Shown here piece after piece: positions 15,030-25,150 of a stretch of DNA of 43,708 nt. Both the position numbers and the translations under genes were made by a program. Below the pieces are notes generated by a model, which saw only the letters and a list, made by a program, of their open reading frames with translations, ran no database searches and was not told the origin of the DNA. Location: positions 1-43,708 of the forward strand of contig SGPM01000237.1 in the NCBI GenBank assembly GCA_004802725.1, given 5' to 3'. Numbering within the stretch: the first letter of the stretch is position 1; each line of letters opens with the position of its first letter. The DNA comes from Antrodiella citrinella. Its lineage: Eukaryota; Basidiomycota; Agaricomycetes; Polyporales; Steccherinaceae.

Positions 15030-16506
15030 CTAAGACTCAACTCCGATATAAAAGATGACCACTTCTGTGCCAACGGCAGCGACGATTCGCGGGATACCTT
15101 GCGTCGCCACAAAATCAAAGTCCCGAATGTACAATGGTCGCTTGCCCACTGCGAAAGCAGTTGGTTCTGAGGGTAGATACGCTGTATTGTGCACGTTGAT
15201 GAGTGCGCCTTTCGTCGGATCGTTTGTGGAGACAGCAAAGTACTCTGGGTAGGTTGGGCACCACCTGTGCGCAGAAAAGAGGCGACGAAATTAGTAAGAT
15301 GCAACATGGACCCACAAATACTGGTAACGCGTCACGCACCTGAACCGGTGTCCACCGTCTGGGAAGCTAGTGCCCGTCAGATTTGGTTTGCCGCCTTGCA
15401 GCTTGCTCAAGTCCCACAGGGCGAACCTGGACCCGAACGTTGCACCGATACTGTGAAAATCAGGAACCAAGTCAGAAATCCATCTCGGCAGAAAACTGAG
15501 TCCCCGGACGCCAGAACGGGGACCACCGCGCATTGAGATAAAAACCGAGAGAAACCCGTAAGTGCTGCCTCCGGGTACTCACATATCAACCGAGTCTCTC
15601 CTCCACGCGACCGAAGACGAGGACCATTTGACCGATTTACCGCACAGCGCATCAGCCATCGCACGGGGATCGACCAGCTCGACGATGCTGGCGTTCCGCC
15701 AGCTGGCCTGCTCGTTCGCGTCCGGATCAGAGCGCCAGTCGGTCAGGAAAATCGACCCGCGGGCGTCGGCTACCAGGAACTCCTTGCTCGTGGATGGATG
15801 AGAGCAGACTGTCGTCAGCGGGTGCGGGAAGTTGATCACATATGCGGTGGGTTGCGCACGTGTGGACGTGCTGGGATCCAAGTCGATCGGAACGGGGGAA
15901 TGGATCGTTAGAGTTGGGTGCAGGTCCCAGACCATGAACATCTTGTCATCTGACAGGATTTAGCATATAGCTGGGAAATGGACGGTGCACTGACCTGATA
16001 CAGTTGCAACATATCTGGAGCTATCTTCGGATTGGCCACCGCAGAAGGTCATGTCGTTGACTTTCCCGTGATGTCCGCTGAGACCCCCGCCAAATGGGAA
16101 CACAATTTCTTCCACGTTGGGACGTTTTGTCAGTAGGAAAAGTCCATAGTCGGCCGCAGCAGCAGCGATTCTGCAAGCGTGTCAGTATAAGTTGTTGCGT
16201 TTTGCTTCAAGGTGGCGCGCACTCTACAACCCAATCGTCCGTCTGTGAAGGCGAGGTCGACACGGAAGACCATGCCAATGCAGTGATCCTTATTCCTACA
16301 TGGAAGCTGGCAATAACTTCGGATGAGGTCGGTGTCTGTTCTGAACAATATCAAATCCGCAAGAGCGCAAAGCGGGTTATGCGACTTACGGTGAGCAACA
16401 CCTGGACAGTGTGTGCGCCGGCTAGCGCGACGAGGTCTGCGCCATCATCGTGATTACACGCGCGCACGACGAACACGTCTGAACCATGGTTATGGCGAAC
16501 GTCCAT
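15030..16506 (-). CDS. NUP37: Nucleoporin Nup37-like WD40 protein
   Basis: Predicted beta-propeller subunit of the Y-shaped (Nup107-160) nuclear pore subcomplex. The start at 16506 gives MDVRHNHGSDVFVVRACN, then VALAGAHTVQVLLT and, after an intron, SFHVGIRITALAWSSVSTS, parallel to human Nup37 FHHGVRVDGIAWS. WD-like blades follow: HHGKVNDMTFCGG, YVATVSDDKMFMVWDL, HPSTSKEFLVADARGSIF, GATFGSRFALWDLSK, and FRWCPTYPEYFAVSTNDP. It ends with VVIFYIGVES and TAG at 15030-15032. The blade order and the FRW...YFA block fit Nup37 better than a generic WD40 protein. About seven introns are present. It is divergent from the small membrane ORF, 121 bp away. Confidence 0.8.
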
Positions 16507-16627
16507 GTCGAGATGGTTGAGATTGAAGAGTAAAAGAGCGAAAGGGTCTCAGCCACCGACGCGTTCTGATCGGGCGCTATGTTTTATTCCAAAGAAAGGT
16601 CGCTGTGATCACTGGCACTCGTTGACT

Positions 16628-16825
16628 ATGTCTGCTCCTCCTCGCAAAGGTCCAAATCCCTTCGTCTTCCTCGGCCTGTTCTGTGTGTCTTCCGCCGCTT
16701 TCTACGCTGCTCTTCACTATCGTGCTGCAACCCATCCAGCCTCCAAACAACCAAGGCAGTTTGACAATCCTCTCATCCCTCCTGCTCGAAACGAAGAAGA
16801 CAAACCGAAACTTCATTCCACGTGA
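16628..16825 (+). CDS. Small 65-residue membrane protein (ORF65)
   Basis: An unspliced ORF of 65 residues starting MSAPPRKGPNPFVF. One hydrophobic span lies at about residues 11-30 (PFVFLGLFCVSSAAFYAALH), followed by a Pro-rich polar tail (FDNPLIPPARNEEDK). The N-terminus is basic with no acidic residue, which would suit insertion into a mitochondrial or ER membrane. I do not recognise the family. Its stop is only 17 bp before the URA6 start codon on the same strand. The two could be read from one transcript, or this could be an upstream ORF. It looks like a real protein rather than random sequence because of its clean transmembrane layout. Confidence 0.6.
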   Translation: MSAPPRKGPNPFVFLGLFCVSSAAFYAALHYRAATHPASKQPRQFDNPLIPPARNEEDKPKLHST

Positions 16826-16842
16826 ATTCTCTACGAACAATC

Positions 16843-17910
16843 ATGGCACCTCATATTGTCGACAAGATTGCTGAAGTGTTGCACCTGAAACATCATCATA
16901 CGGAGAAGGCTCACACCGACGAGGCCATACCCGCCGAAGGATCTGCTGCCGCTGTGCCCACCAAGTCCGAGTCTGAGACAAAGTCCCCAGTCTTCGATGC
17001 TAGCAAGATCACTGTTTTCTTTGTTTTGGGAGGCCCCGGTGCTGGTGTGTACATTTTCCATTGTGAATCCCACGACGTTCTCAATATGATCTACGTCAGG
17101 CAAAGGAACGCAGTGTGCAAACCTCGTAAAGGACTACGGTTTCTGCCATCTATCTGGTACACTTTCCTTCCTCTAGTCCTCTTACAGCTTTTGATCTACA
17201 ATCCTTTTTTAGCTGGCGATCTGCTTCGTGCAGAACAGAACCGACCGGGATCCACGTATGGCGAGATGATCCGTACTTACATCAAGGAGGGCCAGATCGT
17301 GCCAATGGAAGTGACCATCAAGCTGCTGGAGAACGCCATGAAGGATACTTTGGCTGAGGGACGTGAAGGCGATGGCTGGGTGGACGGTCGTGGCCGTTTC
17401 TTGATCGATGGTTTCCCGAGAAAGATGGACCAGGCTGAGATGTTCGACGAGCAGGTATGTTCTCTTAGCTCTCTTTTTTCAAGATGGTAATTTATGAATG
17501 CATGATTGTCAGGTCTGCCAGTCCACCTTGGTGCTGTTCTTCACGACAACCGAGGAAGAGATGCTCAACCGTCTTCTGGAACGTGCCAAGACCAGCGGAC
17601 GTGAGGATGACAATGAGGAGAGCATCAAGAAGCGATTCCGTAAGTCCTAACTCGGGATAACTGTGAACAATCCTTGACCAGCGTATACTTTGTAGGTGTT
17701 TATACAGAACAAACCATGCCTGTCATTGAGCACTACAACAAGCTTCACAAGGTTGCAGAGGTATGTCGCTCCCTCCTGTGGTAACAAACGAGTGCTAATG
17801 GCACTTTCTAGATCAACGCCACCGCAACGATCGAGGACGTTCACGAGAAAGCCAAGGCTGTGGTCGCAAAGGTATTCTCGGGCGAGCACATTGGCAACAC
17901 AACCGTTTGA
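16843..17910 (+). CDS. URA6: UMP/CMP kinase
   Basis: Transfers phosphate from ATP to UMP or CMP in pyrimidine nucleotide synthesis; cytosolic or nuclear in yeast. Six exons (16843-17044, 17100-17156, 17213-17454, 17513-17639, 17696-17760, 17812-17910) give 263 residues. The P-loop GGPGAGKGTQCANL spans the first intron. The NMP-binding region (LSAGDLLRAEQNRPGSTYG, EGQIVPMEVT), FLIDGFPRKMDQAEMF, and the LID (RLLERAKTSGREDDNEES then IKKRFR) are all intact. The N-terminus is about 50 residues longer than yeast Ura6, with a His-rich patch (HLKHHHTEKAH). The frame is open upstream of the ATG only as GTG codons and the like, so the ATG at 16843 is taken as the start. Confidence 0.95.
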
Positions 17911-18021
17911 TGGCATGCATTGGTACATGGTACACACACAAGCCTAGATTCCCTTCCTGCTATTGGATATATTCTCTTCTGTAATGATGTTCACTCTACG
18001 CGAATCAAGAATAGATATCAA

Positions 18022-19317
18022 TCAAGCTACAACTGAGAGCTGCACGTTGCTTATCTTGCGCGTTGCTGTGCATTCAGCTGTGCTATTCGGGGCGACATGT
18101 ATGATCTCGCCGTCCACGCAGACTAGGTGGGCATGCGCGTCACCTGACGTCTGTACAACATATTCAGCGTCCGAATCGATAATGCAAGAAGGGAGACTCA
18201 CCGGAAGCCATTCCCAACCACCACATCTGAAGTATTCTAATACACTCTCGCCTTCTTCGCCATACGTGACACCAACGTGCGCTCCGTCCTGGTACGCTGC
18301 CATGAGAACCTCCGTCGTCTTCTGCGCGAACGCTTGTCTGCTTACATCCTCGGCGTCAACAATCGTCTTATCGCGTCGGGGGCGGATTATCACGACATCG
18401 AGCGTAGTACCGCTAGACCCAGGCGAGTGTAGAGGAGTGATTCGGAACGCAGATTCCAAACGATCGACGTTCACCGTCGAAAGGAAGTACGCGAAGGGAC
18501 CGACCAGCTCGACCTCCCCTTCTGTCTCCCATGCTTCGAAACGTTTTGCCTTCGGGTTGTAGATCTCTACAGATTGGGAGCCTGGAGACGGATGAAGCTT
18601 AACCGTAGCGTCGTACCAACGCGTGATATTCTGCTGCGCTGCGATCTTGAAGCGTTCAATGCCCGGATGAGTGGACCGAAGCGCTTCTGAGTCGTGCAAG
18701 ATAGATGCGTGCAGAGCTGCGGAAGTAACAACGACCGCGACGGACGTGACCGTGCCCGTTGCGCTTGGGAAAGTCGTGACTGCGAAGGTGAGGGGACGCG
18801 GAAAGACGGGGGATTGTGAGAGGAACGCGTCTAGTGCTCTGGAGGGAGACTCCGACTTCGCCTGGGATGTCTCCTGCGGTGGGAAGAGGGACCAGTAGAG
18901 CGCATTCGCGGTCCCACTTGGCACAAGCACTACCGATATTTCGATAGCAACGTCGAATGTAGCGTTATACAACGCAACGACGATCTCGTGCAAGGTGCCG
19001 TCACCGGAGCCAAGGACGATAGTAAGCGGACCAGGCTTCGTATGGAGGTATTCGATTACAACCTCTCCAGCATGGCCAACATGTGTTGTCTCGACAATGC
19101 TGTCGGGCACCTTCCCATGCTGTTTGAGCAGCGGGATGACCCGCTCATCGAAGGCCTTCTTTGCGTTGCCTGCACCGCAGACCGGGTTGTACAGGACCAG
19201 CAAGTTGGCCATCAGCGTAGGGAACAAGAGATAAGGACGCACAGAACAGTACTGGACGCCTTTTGTCGATGATAAACGCTGCAACTTGCGCAATGCTTGC
19301 GATTCTTCAAATGACAT
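18022..19317 (-). CDS. Diacylglycerol/sphingosine kinase-like lipid kinase
   Basis: Member of the DAGK catalytic-domain family, which phosphorylates lipids such as long-chain bases or diacylglycerol. The N-lobe shows LLVLYNPVCGAGNAKKAF, the nucleotide loop VLGSGDGTLHEIV and VPSGTANALYWSLFP. The C-lobe ends with HLVCVDGEIIHVAPN, like the conserved VDGE of sphingosine kinases. The reading frame is open throughout, but 18151-18201 has perfect intron ends (GTGAGT...ACAG), is exactly 51 nt and interrupts a conserved region. Splicing it gives 414 rather than 431 residues. The start at 19317 is the first ATG; a second at 19212 (MANLLVLYN) is also possible. No transmembrane span is seen. The substrate cannot be named from sequence. 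Confidence 0.82.
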   Translation of the reverse strand: MSFEESQALRKLQRLSSTKGVQYCSVRPYLLFPTLMANLLVLYNPVCGAGNAKKAFDERVIPLLKQHGKVPDSIVETTHVGHAGEVVIEYLHTKPGPLTIVLGSGDGTLHEIVVALYNATFDVAIEISVVLVPSGTANALYWSLFPPQETSQAKSESPSRALDAFLSQSPVFPRPLTFAVTTFPSATGTVTSVAVVVTSAALHASILHDSEALRSTHPGIERFKIAAQQNITRWYDATVKLHPSPGSQSVEIYNPKAKRFEAWETEGEVELVGPFAYFLSTVNVDRLESAFRITPLHSPGSSGTTLDVVIIRPRRDKTIVDAEDVSRQAFAQKTTEVLMAAYQDGAHVGVTYGEEGESVLEYFRCGGWEWLPVSLPSCIIDSDAEYVVQTSGDAHAHLVCVDGEIIHVAPNSTAECTATRKISNVQLSVVA

Positions 19318-19476
19318 TGTCCGTGTGCCGGGACCGAAACATATAGAAGATCATCTAATCTATAGTAATGCTCAATCTTATCTTACCCCAGTGGTAATCC
19401 TCCCCGACCTTACATCCAACGTGATTTCGAGTCCGACGACGACAATCAGGTTCAACCTACTTCGAGGTCCTCTTAT
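19318..19476. promoter_or_regulatory. Divergent promoter of the lipid kinase and NIT2 genes
   Basis: A 159-bp gap separates the two start codons, so both promoters must be compact. A TATA-like CTTATAT directly abuts the NIT2 upstream ATG at 19477, which would make that ATG very close to or before the transcription start; the ATG at 19546 then gains weight. The role is inferred from layout only. Confidence 0.4.
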
Positions 19477-21068
19477 ATGTTCCTTGCCCATCGTACACTC
19501 TCCCCCATCAAACTCACTCAACCCGCACGTCGATTCACTGTCAGAATGGCCTCCACAGCTCCTACATTCAAGCCATTCACATTGGCACTAGTGCAGTTGG
19601 GTCAAATCGGAGGGGACAAATCTGGTATGCAGCATCTTACTCATGACATAGAGTGGTCTACTGACAAGGCCCGTGTCATTCTCAGCTAATTTGAAGCATG
19701 CACGCGAGATGGTCCTCAAAGCCGCGAGTGCAAGTGGGCATGCGAAGAAGCCCGACCTTGTTGTCCTACCGGTGAGTATTCCAAGCGTATATTGCGAAGT
19801 CTAGAATGGTCATATCTTTCATTAGGAATGTTTCAATTCTCCCTATGGCCATGTTCATTTTCCGGAGTACGCTGAGGTTATTGGATACACTCCTGGGAAG
19901 CCGTTCGACGTTGCAAGCTCGAAGAGCGACTCCGTCAAGATGCTGTCTGCTGTGGCTAAGGAGACTGGCAAGTGGCTTTTAGGAGGTATTATCTTCTTTC
20001 TTCTGCTACTTACACCAGTCTAATCTGTGCATTACTAGGGACGATACCTGAGAGGGACGCCGTAGACGGGAAGGTCTATAACACCGCCACGGTCTATTCC
20101 CCACAGGGTAAGAACGCTCTGTGAAGAATCTACGTCTGACCGTTCGGCTGATTAGACCTGATGTTTAGGGGAACTGATCGCAATCCACCGCAAAGTACAT
20201 TTGTTCGACATCGACATTCCCGGGAAGATCAAGTTCAAGGCATGTCCCATTTCGTTGTTCACTTAGGAAAGCATAACATTTTATCCAGGAAAGCGAAACG
20301 TTGACGGGAGGAAACACGCTCAATCATTTCGATACCGGTGGGTTCTTCGCCTTGTATCTCGCTGATCCGCCAGATCTCACGACCAGTAGACTTTGCACGA
20401 ATTGGTCTTGGAATCTGCTACGACGTTCGTTTCCCCGAGCTTGCGATGACGAGTGCGCGTAAAGGTAAGCACATCCAATGACTAGCGTATCCTGAAGATC
20501 CTCATCATACGTACATTCCTCTAGGTTGCCATATTCTCATTTATCCCTCGGCTTTCAATACGACCACAGGCCCGCTTCACTGGGAGCTTCTGTCGCGGGC
20601 TCGGTAAACCCCCTGCTACTCACAGTCGCTTGTGAAGCTGATATTCATGTCTGACCAAGCGCCGTCGACCAGCAAGTGTTCTTTTCGATGTGCAGTCCCG
20701 CACAAAACCTGAGTGCAGGCTATCACGCTGTAAGCGATCATGTCAACGTAGTATAGGTTCCTCGTTCTGACACCTTCATCAGTGGGGTCATTCTTTGATT
20801 GTTGATCCACAGTAGGTTGATGTGGCTCCAACATAAGACTTACGTTTACACTCGTGCTACAGAGGAACGGTCCTCGCGGAGGCGAAGACCGATGAAGACA
20901 TTATTTACGCGGACATTGGTAGGTCTTGTTGAACCCACATGCATGTCTCGCTCTCACACCGCATTCACAGACCCCCAGGTGTTCACGGACGCCAGGACTG
21001 GGATCCCCGTCACGAGGCAGAGGAGGTTTGACGTGTACCCAGACGTCAGCGAAGGACTGAAGGCGTAA
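19477..21068 (+). CDS. NIT2: Omega-amidase Nit2 (nitrilase superfamily)
   Basis: Carbon-nitrogen hydrolase predicted to deaminate alpha-ketoglutaramate and related omega-amides. The catalytic triad is visible: Glu in [13 protein letters not shown], Lys in [13 protein letters not shown] and Cys in [14 protein letters not shown]. Other family marks are [37 protein letters not shown] and the C-terminus [15 protein letters not shown]. About nine short introns splice in frame. Two starts are possible: 19477, giving a 23-residue basic, acid-free leader ([20 protein letters not shown]) that resembles a mitochondrial presequence, and 19546, giving [19 protein letters not shown]. Both forms may exist. 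Convergent with CUZ1. Confidence 0.92.
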
Positions 21069-21179
21069 CCGTACGTCGCTGTAATCATAATACGAATGAA
21101 TATGCACCTGTAGTCTGCTGTGGTCGTAATATACAACGGTGAAGAATGACGCGGTATCATATGAAGAACGTACCATAAC

Positions 21180-22233
21180 TCACGCAGCTTGGTGAGTTAG
21201 AATGATATGACATCCGTCTTCCAATTGATCAGCGAGTGGCGAACTGTTGTTCAGAACCAGTTTCCCGTCTTCCCCGACTTTGAGAAGATGGAGCGGCTGA
21301 AACAATGTCCAAATCAGATGTACAAGCACAGTACTATGTGATGCTAGAATAGCGCACCGAACTACTCGATGACATACTGAAGTGGTTTGCGAGAAGATCA
21401 ATTGCCTTCCCTGTCACTGTGGTCTTCATAAACGTGCGTGTGAGCGGCATTCAAGCAGAAAATTCCCGACCGACGTGTGCGTACTTTACGGAACCAGAAT
21501 GGCGCACTTTCAGGATTACTTTCCCTCGACACTAACAGATACACTCGTTGATCCATCGCCACGGAAGTGGGTTTGTCACGAGGGTCACCAGGACTTGCTT
21601 TGTGGCGCATTTTCATCAGCTGCACCTGCTTCAGCTGTGCCAATTTCTTCGGGTTGGTTGTATTCTCGGAGGATCTCTTGGTAGGAAGTGGTGCAGACGA
21701 CGTGGATGACTGAGCCGCAGGGAAATGCTTGTTCAACAGCGCACGAGCTTTCGCGTTCTTGGTGCTACTCCGAGTCGTGTCTTCGACCTTGAGGGGAACG
21801 CAATTATGCCCCAAGGGTTCACGATGTCTGTGACACGATTAAAACAATCAGTGTACGGTATAAAAAACATTACTGGCAGGTCCATGGCTTGGAGAACGAC
21901 GTACTCGGCACAGAACGCTTTCTGACAGCCGCTGCACAACGCAGCAGACCGCCCTTTGGGATCCGCACGAGTCTCCGCAGACAAGAAAGCCTCTAAACTC
22001 GGTTTCTTGCATTGTCCGAAAGCGCATCGTTGGAGTTTATTCAATGCATCCTCGCTCGATTGAGAGGCAGCGGTCAGAGCCTGTCGAGCTTGCCAGTGCG
22101 GACATGTGTGTGCTTCGGGGAAGATATGGTCTCTGCAAAAGAGTTGATCGCATTTGCACTTGATGGGCAGGAAGTCATTGAGATTGCACGAAGGCAAGGC
22201 GCAGTGTGCACCGATAGCAGGAACAGCGTCCAT
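21180..22233 (-). CDS. CUZ1: AN1-type zinc finger protein, Cuz1/ZFAND1-like
   Basis: Likely cofactor of Cdc48/p97 and the proteasome in stress, by family. The start at 22233 gives MDAVPAIGAHCALPSC. The first AN1 finger continues NLNDFLPIKCKCDQLFC then RDHIFPEAHTC. The second is RCAFGQCKKP...ALCSGCQKAFC, then AEHREPLGHNC across an intron. A Lys-rich linker follows (PKKLAQLKQVQLMKMRHKA). The C-terminus has a ubiquitin-like end, PLHLLKVGEDGKLVL...SPLADQLEDGCHIILTH, up to TGA at 21180-21182. Exon joins between about 21360 and 21480 are uncertain: one exon seems to read KTTVTGKAIDLLANHF, but its junction to the last exon can be drawn in more than one way. A start at an upstream ATG (22257) is possible. 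Confidence 0.8.
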
Positions 22234-22344
22234 CAGCGAGAGAGTAAGTACATTCATAAGCGCCCAATATGCTAGTGGCGTAGTACCGCGCGTCGCTCTC
22301 AGTGTTTACTTTGTATGTTCCGTTAAACTCACATCGTCGTCAGC
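22234..22344. promoter_or_regulatory. Compact divergent promoter of CUZ1 and VPS2
   Basis: Only 111 bp separate the two start codons, so both genes must share core promoter DNA. No TATA box is obvious. This is inferred from gene arrangement. Confidence 0.4.
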
Positions 22345-23290
22345 ATGAACATAATCGTAAGCGTGCAACGCTATCCACAGTTCGTCTTACGCTCAATTAT
22401 ATACAAGGAAACGCTGTTCGGTCGTACCGTAACACCTGCGGAACGGCTCAGACAGCATCAGCGAGCTCTCGCAAAGGCCCAACGAGAGCTCGACCGAGAA
22501 CGCACAAAGCTTGAGCAACAGGAGAAGAAGCTGATTGGAGACATCAAGCGCAGTGCTAAAGCTGGCCAACTGGTAAGTATCCATTGCACGTACCTGTGAC
22601 CCTGAGACTGGATATGTTGCACGCAATCAGAATGCCTGCAAAGTAATGGCAAAGGACCTCGTCCGGACACGACGATATGTCCAGAAGTTCTACCAGATGA
22701 GGACACAACTTCAGGCCGTCGGACTGCGGATACAGACATTGCGAAGTAATCAGCAGATGGCGGACGCGATGCGGGGAGCAACCCGGGTACGTGTCTGTTC
22801 CTGCTAACCTGCACACCTTCACTCACTTTCATGGCAGGCTATGGGAGCGATGAACAGAGGCCTCAACCTTCCCCAGATCCAAAGAATCATGCAGGAGTTT
22901 GAGAAGGAGAGTGCAACGATGGACATGAAAGAGGAGATGATGTCGGACGCCGTCGATGATGTTATGGACGACGACCTGGAAGATGAGGAGACTGAAGGCG
23001 ACAATATCCTCAAGCAAGTCCTCGACGAGATAGGTGTAGATCTCTCACAGCAGGTAAGGCTGATTTGCACTCAGATACTGATTTCAACCATCTGACTCTC
23101 CTCTAATATTCAGCTCGTGGATGCACCCTCTGGTCTCGTTGTATCATCTCCCCTCACAGAAGCGAAACAACCAGTCGCGCTTGGAGGAGATTGGCCCTCC
23201 CACGGAGATACGTCCACTAGTGGTGTTGGTGGTGGACAGACCGACGAAGATGCTTTGCAGGCTCGCCTGGATGCTCTCAGGCGCGGATGA
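22345..23290 (+). CDS. VPS2: ESCRT-III subunit Vps2/CHMP2
   Basis: ESCRT-III protein that polymerises on endosomal membranes to drive vesicle budding. Five exons (22345-22356, 22408-22572, 22631-22786, 22838-23053, 23114-23290) give 241 residues. The four-codon first exon MNII joins to ETLFGRTVTPAERLRQHQ, the expected Vps2 N-terminus. The helical core follows: AKAQRELDRERTKLEQQEKK, NACKVMAKDLVRTRRYVQ, LPQIQRIMQEFEKESATMDM. An acidic linker comes next, then a C-terminal MIM1 motif (EDALQARLDALRRG) for Vps4 binding. All key regions are intact. A decayed copy of the last exon lies about 2 kb downstream (25151-25378). Confidence 0.95.
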
Positions 23291-23732
23291 GTACTGAAGA
23301 TACCCCAACTTTCTGCAATACTACGATTTCACGTGTCCTCATGTGAAAAAATACTATGAAAAGCATATTCCACATGTAGAATGGAACTTGTCTGCAGTGT
23401 TACCTGTATTGACATGGACCTTGGTTTTGGTATGTCAATAAATGTCAAAATACTTTGGAGCATTTAGATACTGTCTATGTTATACATGCACCTGTTACAG
23501 CCGTTTTCATAACGATGTGCGGGTCGACATTCGTAGATACGTTCGGGCAATGAATATTTGTGGCGCGGCAATTGCCGGCTGGCCCTTTGGCGCACGCGAT
23601 TTCGCACCGCCACTATAATGAGTGCGCCACTATAGCTTGCTACAATGGAGGCCCCTTTGACCAAGACGGACAACTTTCTCTTGCTTTCATTCATCTCATT
23701 TCACTTCCGCATCTTCATTCCCCTCGTCCAAC
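23291..23732. other. Gap between VPS2 and the RBM5-like pseudogene
   Basis: Holds the VPS2 3' end (AT-rich, about 23330-23460) and, on the right, a pyrimidine-rich stretch just before the ATG at 23733 that looks like a surviving fungal promoter or leader. No other gene was seen. Confidence 0.45.
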
Positions 23733-24760
23733 ATGGCGTACAACCGCGAATTGGACCGAGGCAAAGACGATGGTGGTAGCTGGAGCGGCAACACTTGGAG
23801 TAGCGATTACAATACCAGAGGAAGTGTCCGTGGCAGGGAGGAGGAGCAGTGGGGGAACGGCAAGCGCAGAAAATACAACAACGGCGTGCGTATCCACGTT
23901 TTTGGATTGTCTCTTGACACTGGATACTTGCTTTCTACAGGGGTATGATCCAACCGTACAGTATGATGAATCTAGCTATGACAACAGCTACGACCAAGGC
24001 TATGGTGGCCAAGGTAATCGCAAAGACTGGGGCCAGGGAGGAGGAGACCCGTCTCAGGACAGAGGCTTCACCAAGAAGCGGCTCGTACCTAGCCAACCAA
24101 GCCCTCATGTCATCTTCCTTGGCCTCGATCGGAGTCGATCCCGATTTTACTGAAGCCGATGTGCGTTCAGTTACAAGTACACCACACATCTCCTGACGTA
24201 TCCCCCTTTCCTCTGCAGCTGCAAGCATACCTGAAAAGCAACAACTGCAACATAGAGACGGTCACGATAATCCGAGATAGATCAACAGGCACTTAACCGC
24301 CCCTTCGTCTCTCGCGTGTATGGAAAACATTAATGTTCTCTTCCCCTCGGTATCATTCCAAAGGTGTCTCCAGGGGCTTTGGCTTTGCCCAGTTCACAAG
24401 CATCGACCACGCCCGGGCATTCGTCGACCCATCCTATCCGTTCATCCAAGTCCCACCTCCAGCCTCGCACGGTGCGTCCGCATCCGCGGCGTTCTACAAG
24501 GCTCTCGAAACAGGCGCACAACACAGTGGCAGACGCGTCAAGATAGACTACTTGCAGAGCGCAAGCCCGGGCGACAAGAGAAGGGGCCCGCTGAATACGA
24601 ACGACGGGACGAGGGATATCGGGAACTCACAAGTACCTGTCTTGCTTTTCCGAGGACTGGATCCGCTTTCGGGCCCTCAGGCAATCGCGCAGGCCATGCA
24701 AACTCGGCGGGGCTGGGTAAGGAGGGCGCGAAAGGGATGAAGAGGATATGCTGGTCGAGC
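23733..24760 (+). pseudogene. RBM5/RBM10-like RNA-binding protein, frameshifted and truncated
   Basis: Relic of a splicing-regulator gene. The start MAYNRELDRGKDDGG and the Gly/Tyr/Asp-rich N-terminus (GYDPTVQYDESSYDNSYDQG) lead into an RRM: RNP2-like HVIFLGLD, then DPDFTEAD, LQAYLKSNNCNIETVTIIRD, and RNP1 SRGFGFAQF. The start of a second RRM follows (VPVLLFRGLDPLSGPQAIAQ). Damage: a 10-bp insertion at about 24130-24139 separates GLD from PDFTEAD; one intron in RRM1 would need a GC donor (about 24287); and single-base losses are needed near 24706 (AQAM to NSAGLGKEGAKGMKRI) and near 24747. Homology then stops, so the rest of RRM2 and later domains such as a G-patch are missing. Assembly error is possible but would need several mistakes. 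Confidence 0.75.
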
Positions 24761-25150
24761 CGCGCTCGACATCCACCGTCCTGTATCTACAAAGCGCGAC
24801 ACGCCCTCATGTACTTCGGATCACTCGCTCATTCGACCTTAGCCCACGGCCCCATGTACACCAAATCTGCTGCACCGAATCGATGTCTTGCACCACGGCG
24901 CGGGTATCCATAACAGCCCTGCATCCGACTTGGCCACATTCTCTACGCCCTGGTGCCGACGCACTCCACAAGTATCGGGCCCTCGTTCGTGGTTTTCAGT
25001 TTCGAGTGGCATTGAGTCTGATCTGTACGAGCATCAAGTCCGATTCCTCAGGCGAAACATCCAGTTGCGCCGATCCGGTGAATGTTCATAGCTAGAGGAA
25101 CACAAGATCGAGCCATAGAAGGCTAACCCTTGCCTGCGATGTTTATCCAG
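24761..25150. other. Unassigned sequence between the RBM5-like relic and the VPS2 exon copy
   Basis: Nearly 400 bp with open frames in several phases (for example 24748-25095, 115 codons), none of which resembles a known family. It sits between two decayed pieces and may be eroded coding sequence or filler from the rearrangement. No terminal repeats were seen. Confidence 0.4.

Noticed and set aside
17963..18562. 199-codon plus-strand ORF
   Set aside because: It lies wholly antisense to the lipid kinase gene, has no family likeness, and is explained by the codon bias of that gene.
24748..25095. 115-codon ORF after the RBM5-like relic
   Set aside because: Its start (MLVE) may be a frameshifted remnant of RRM2, but the remainder has no family likeness and is biased like random sequence.
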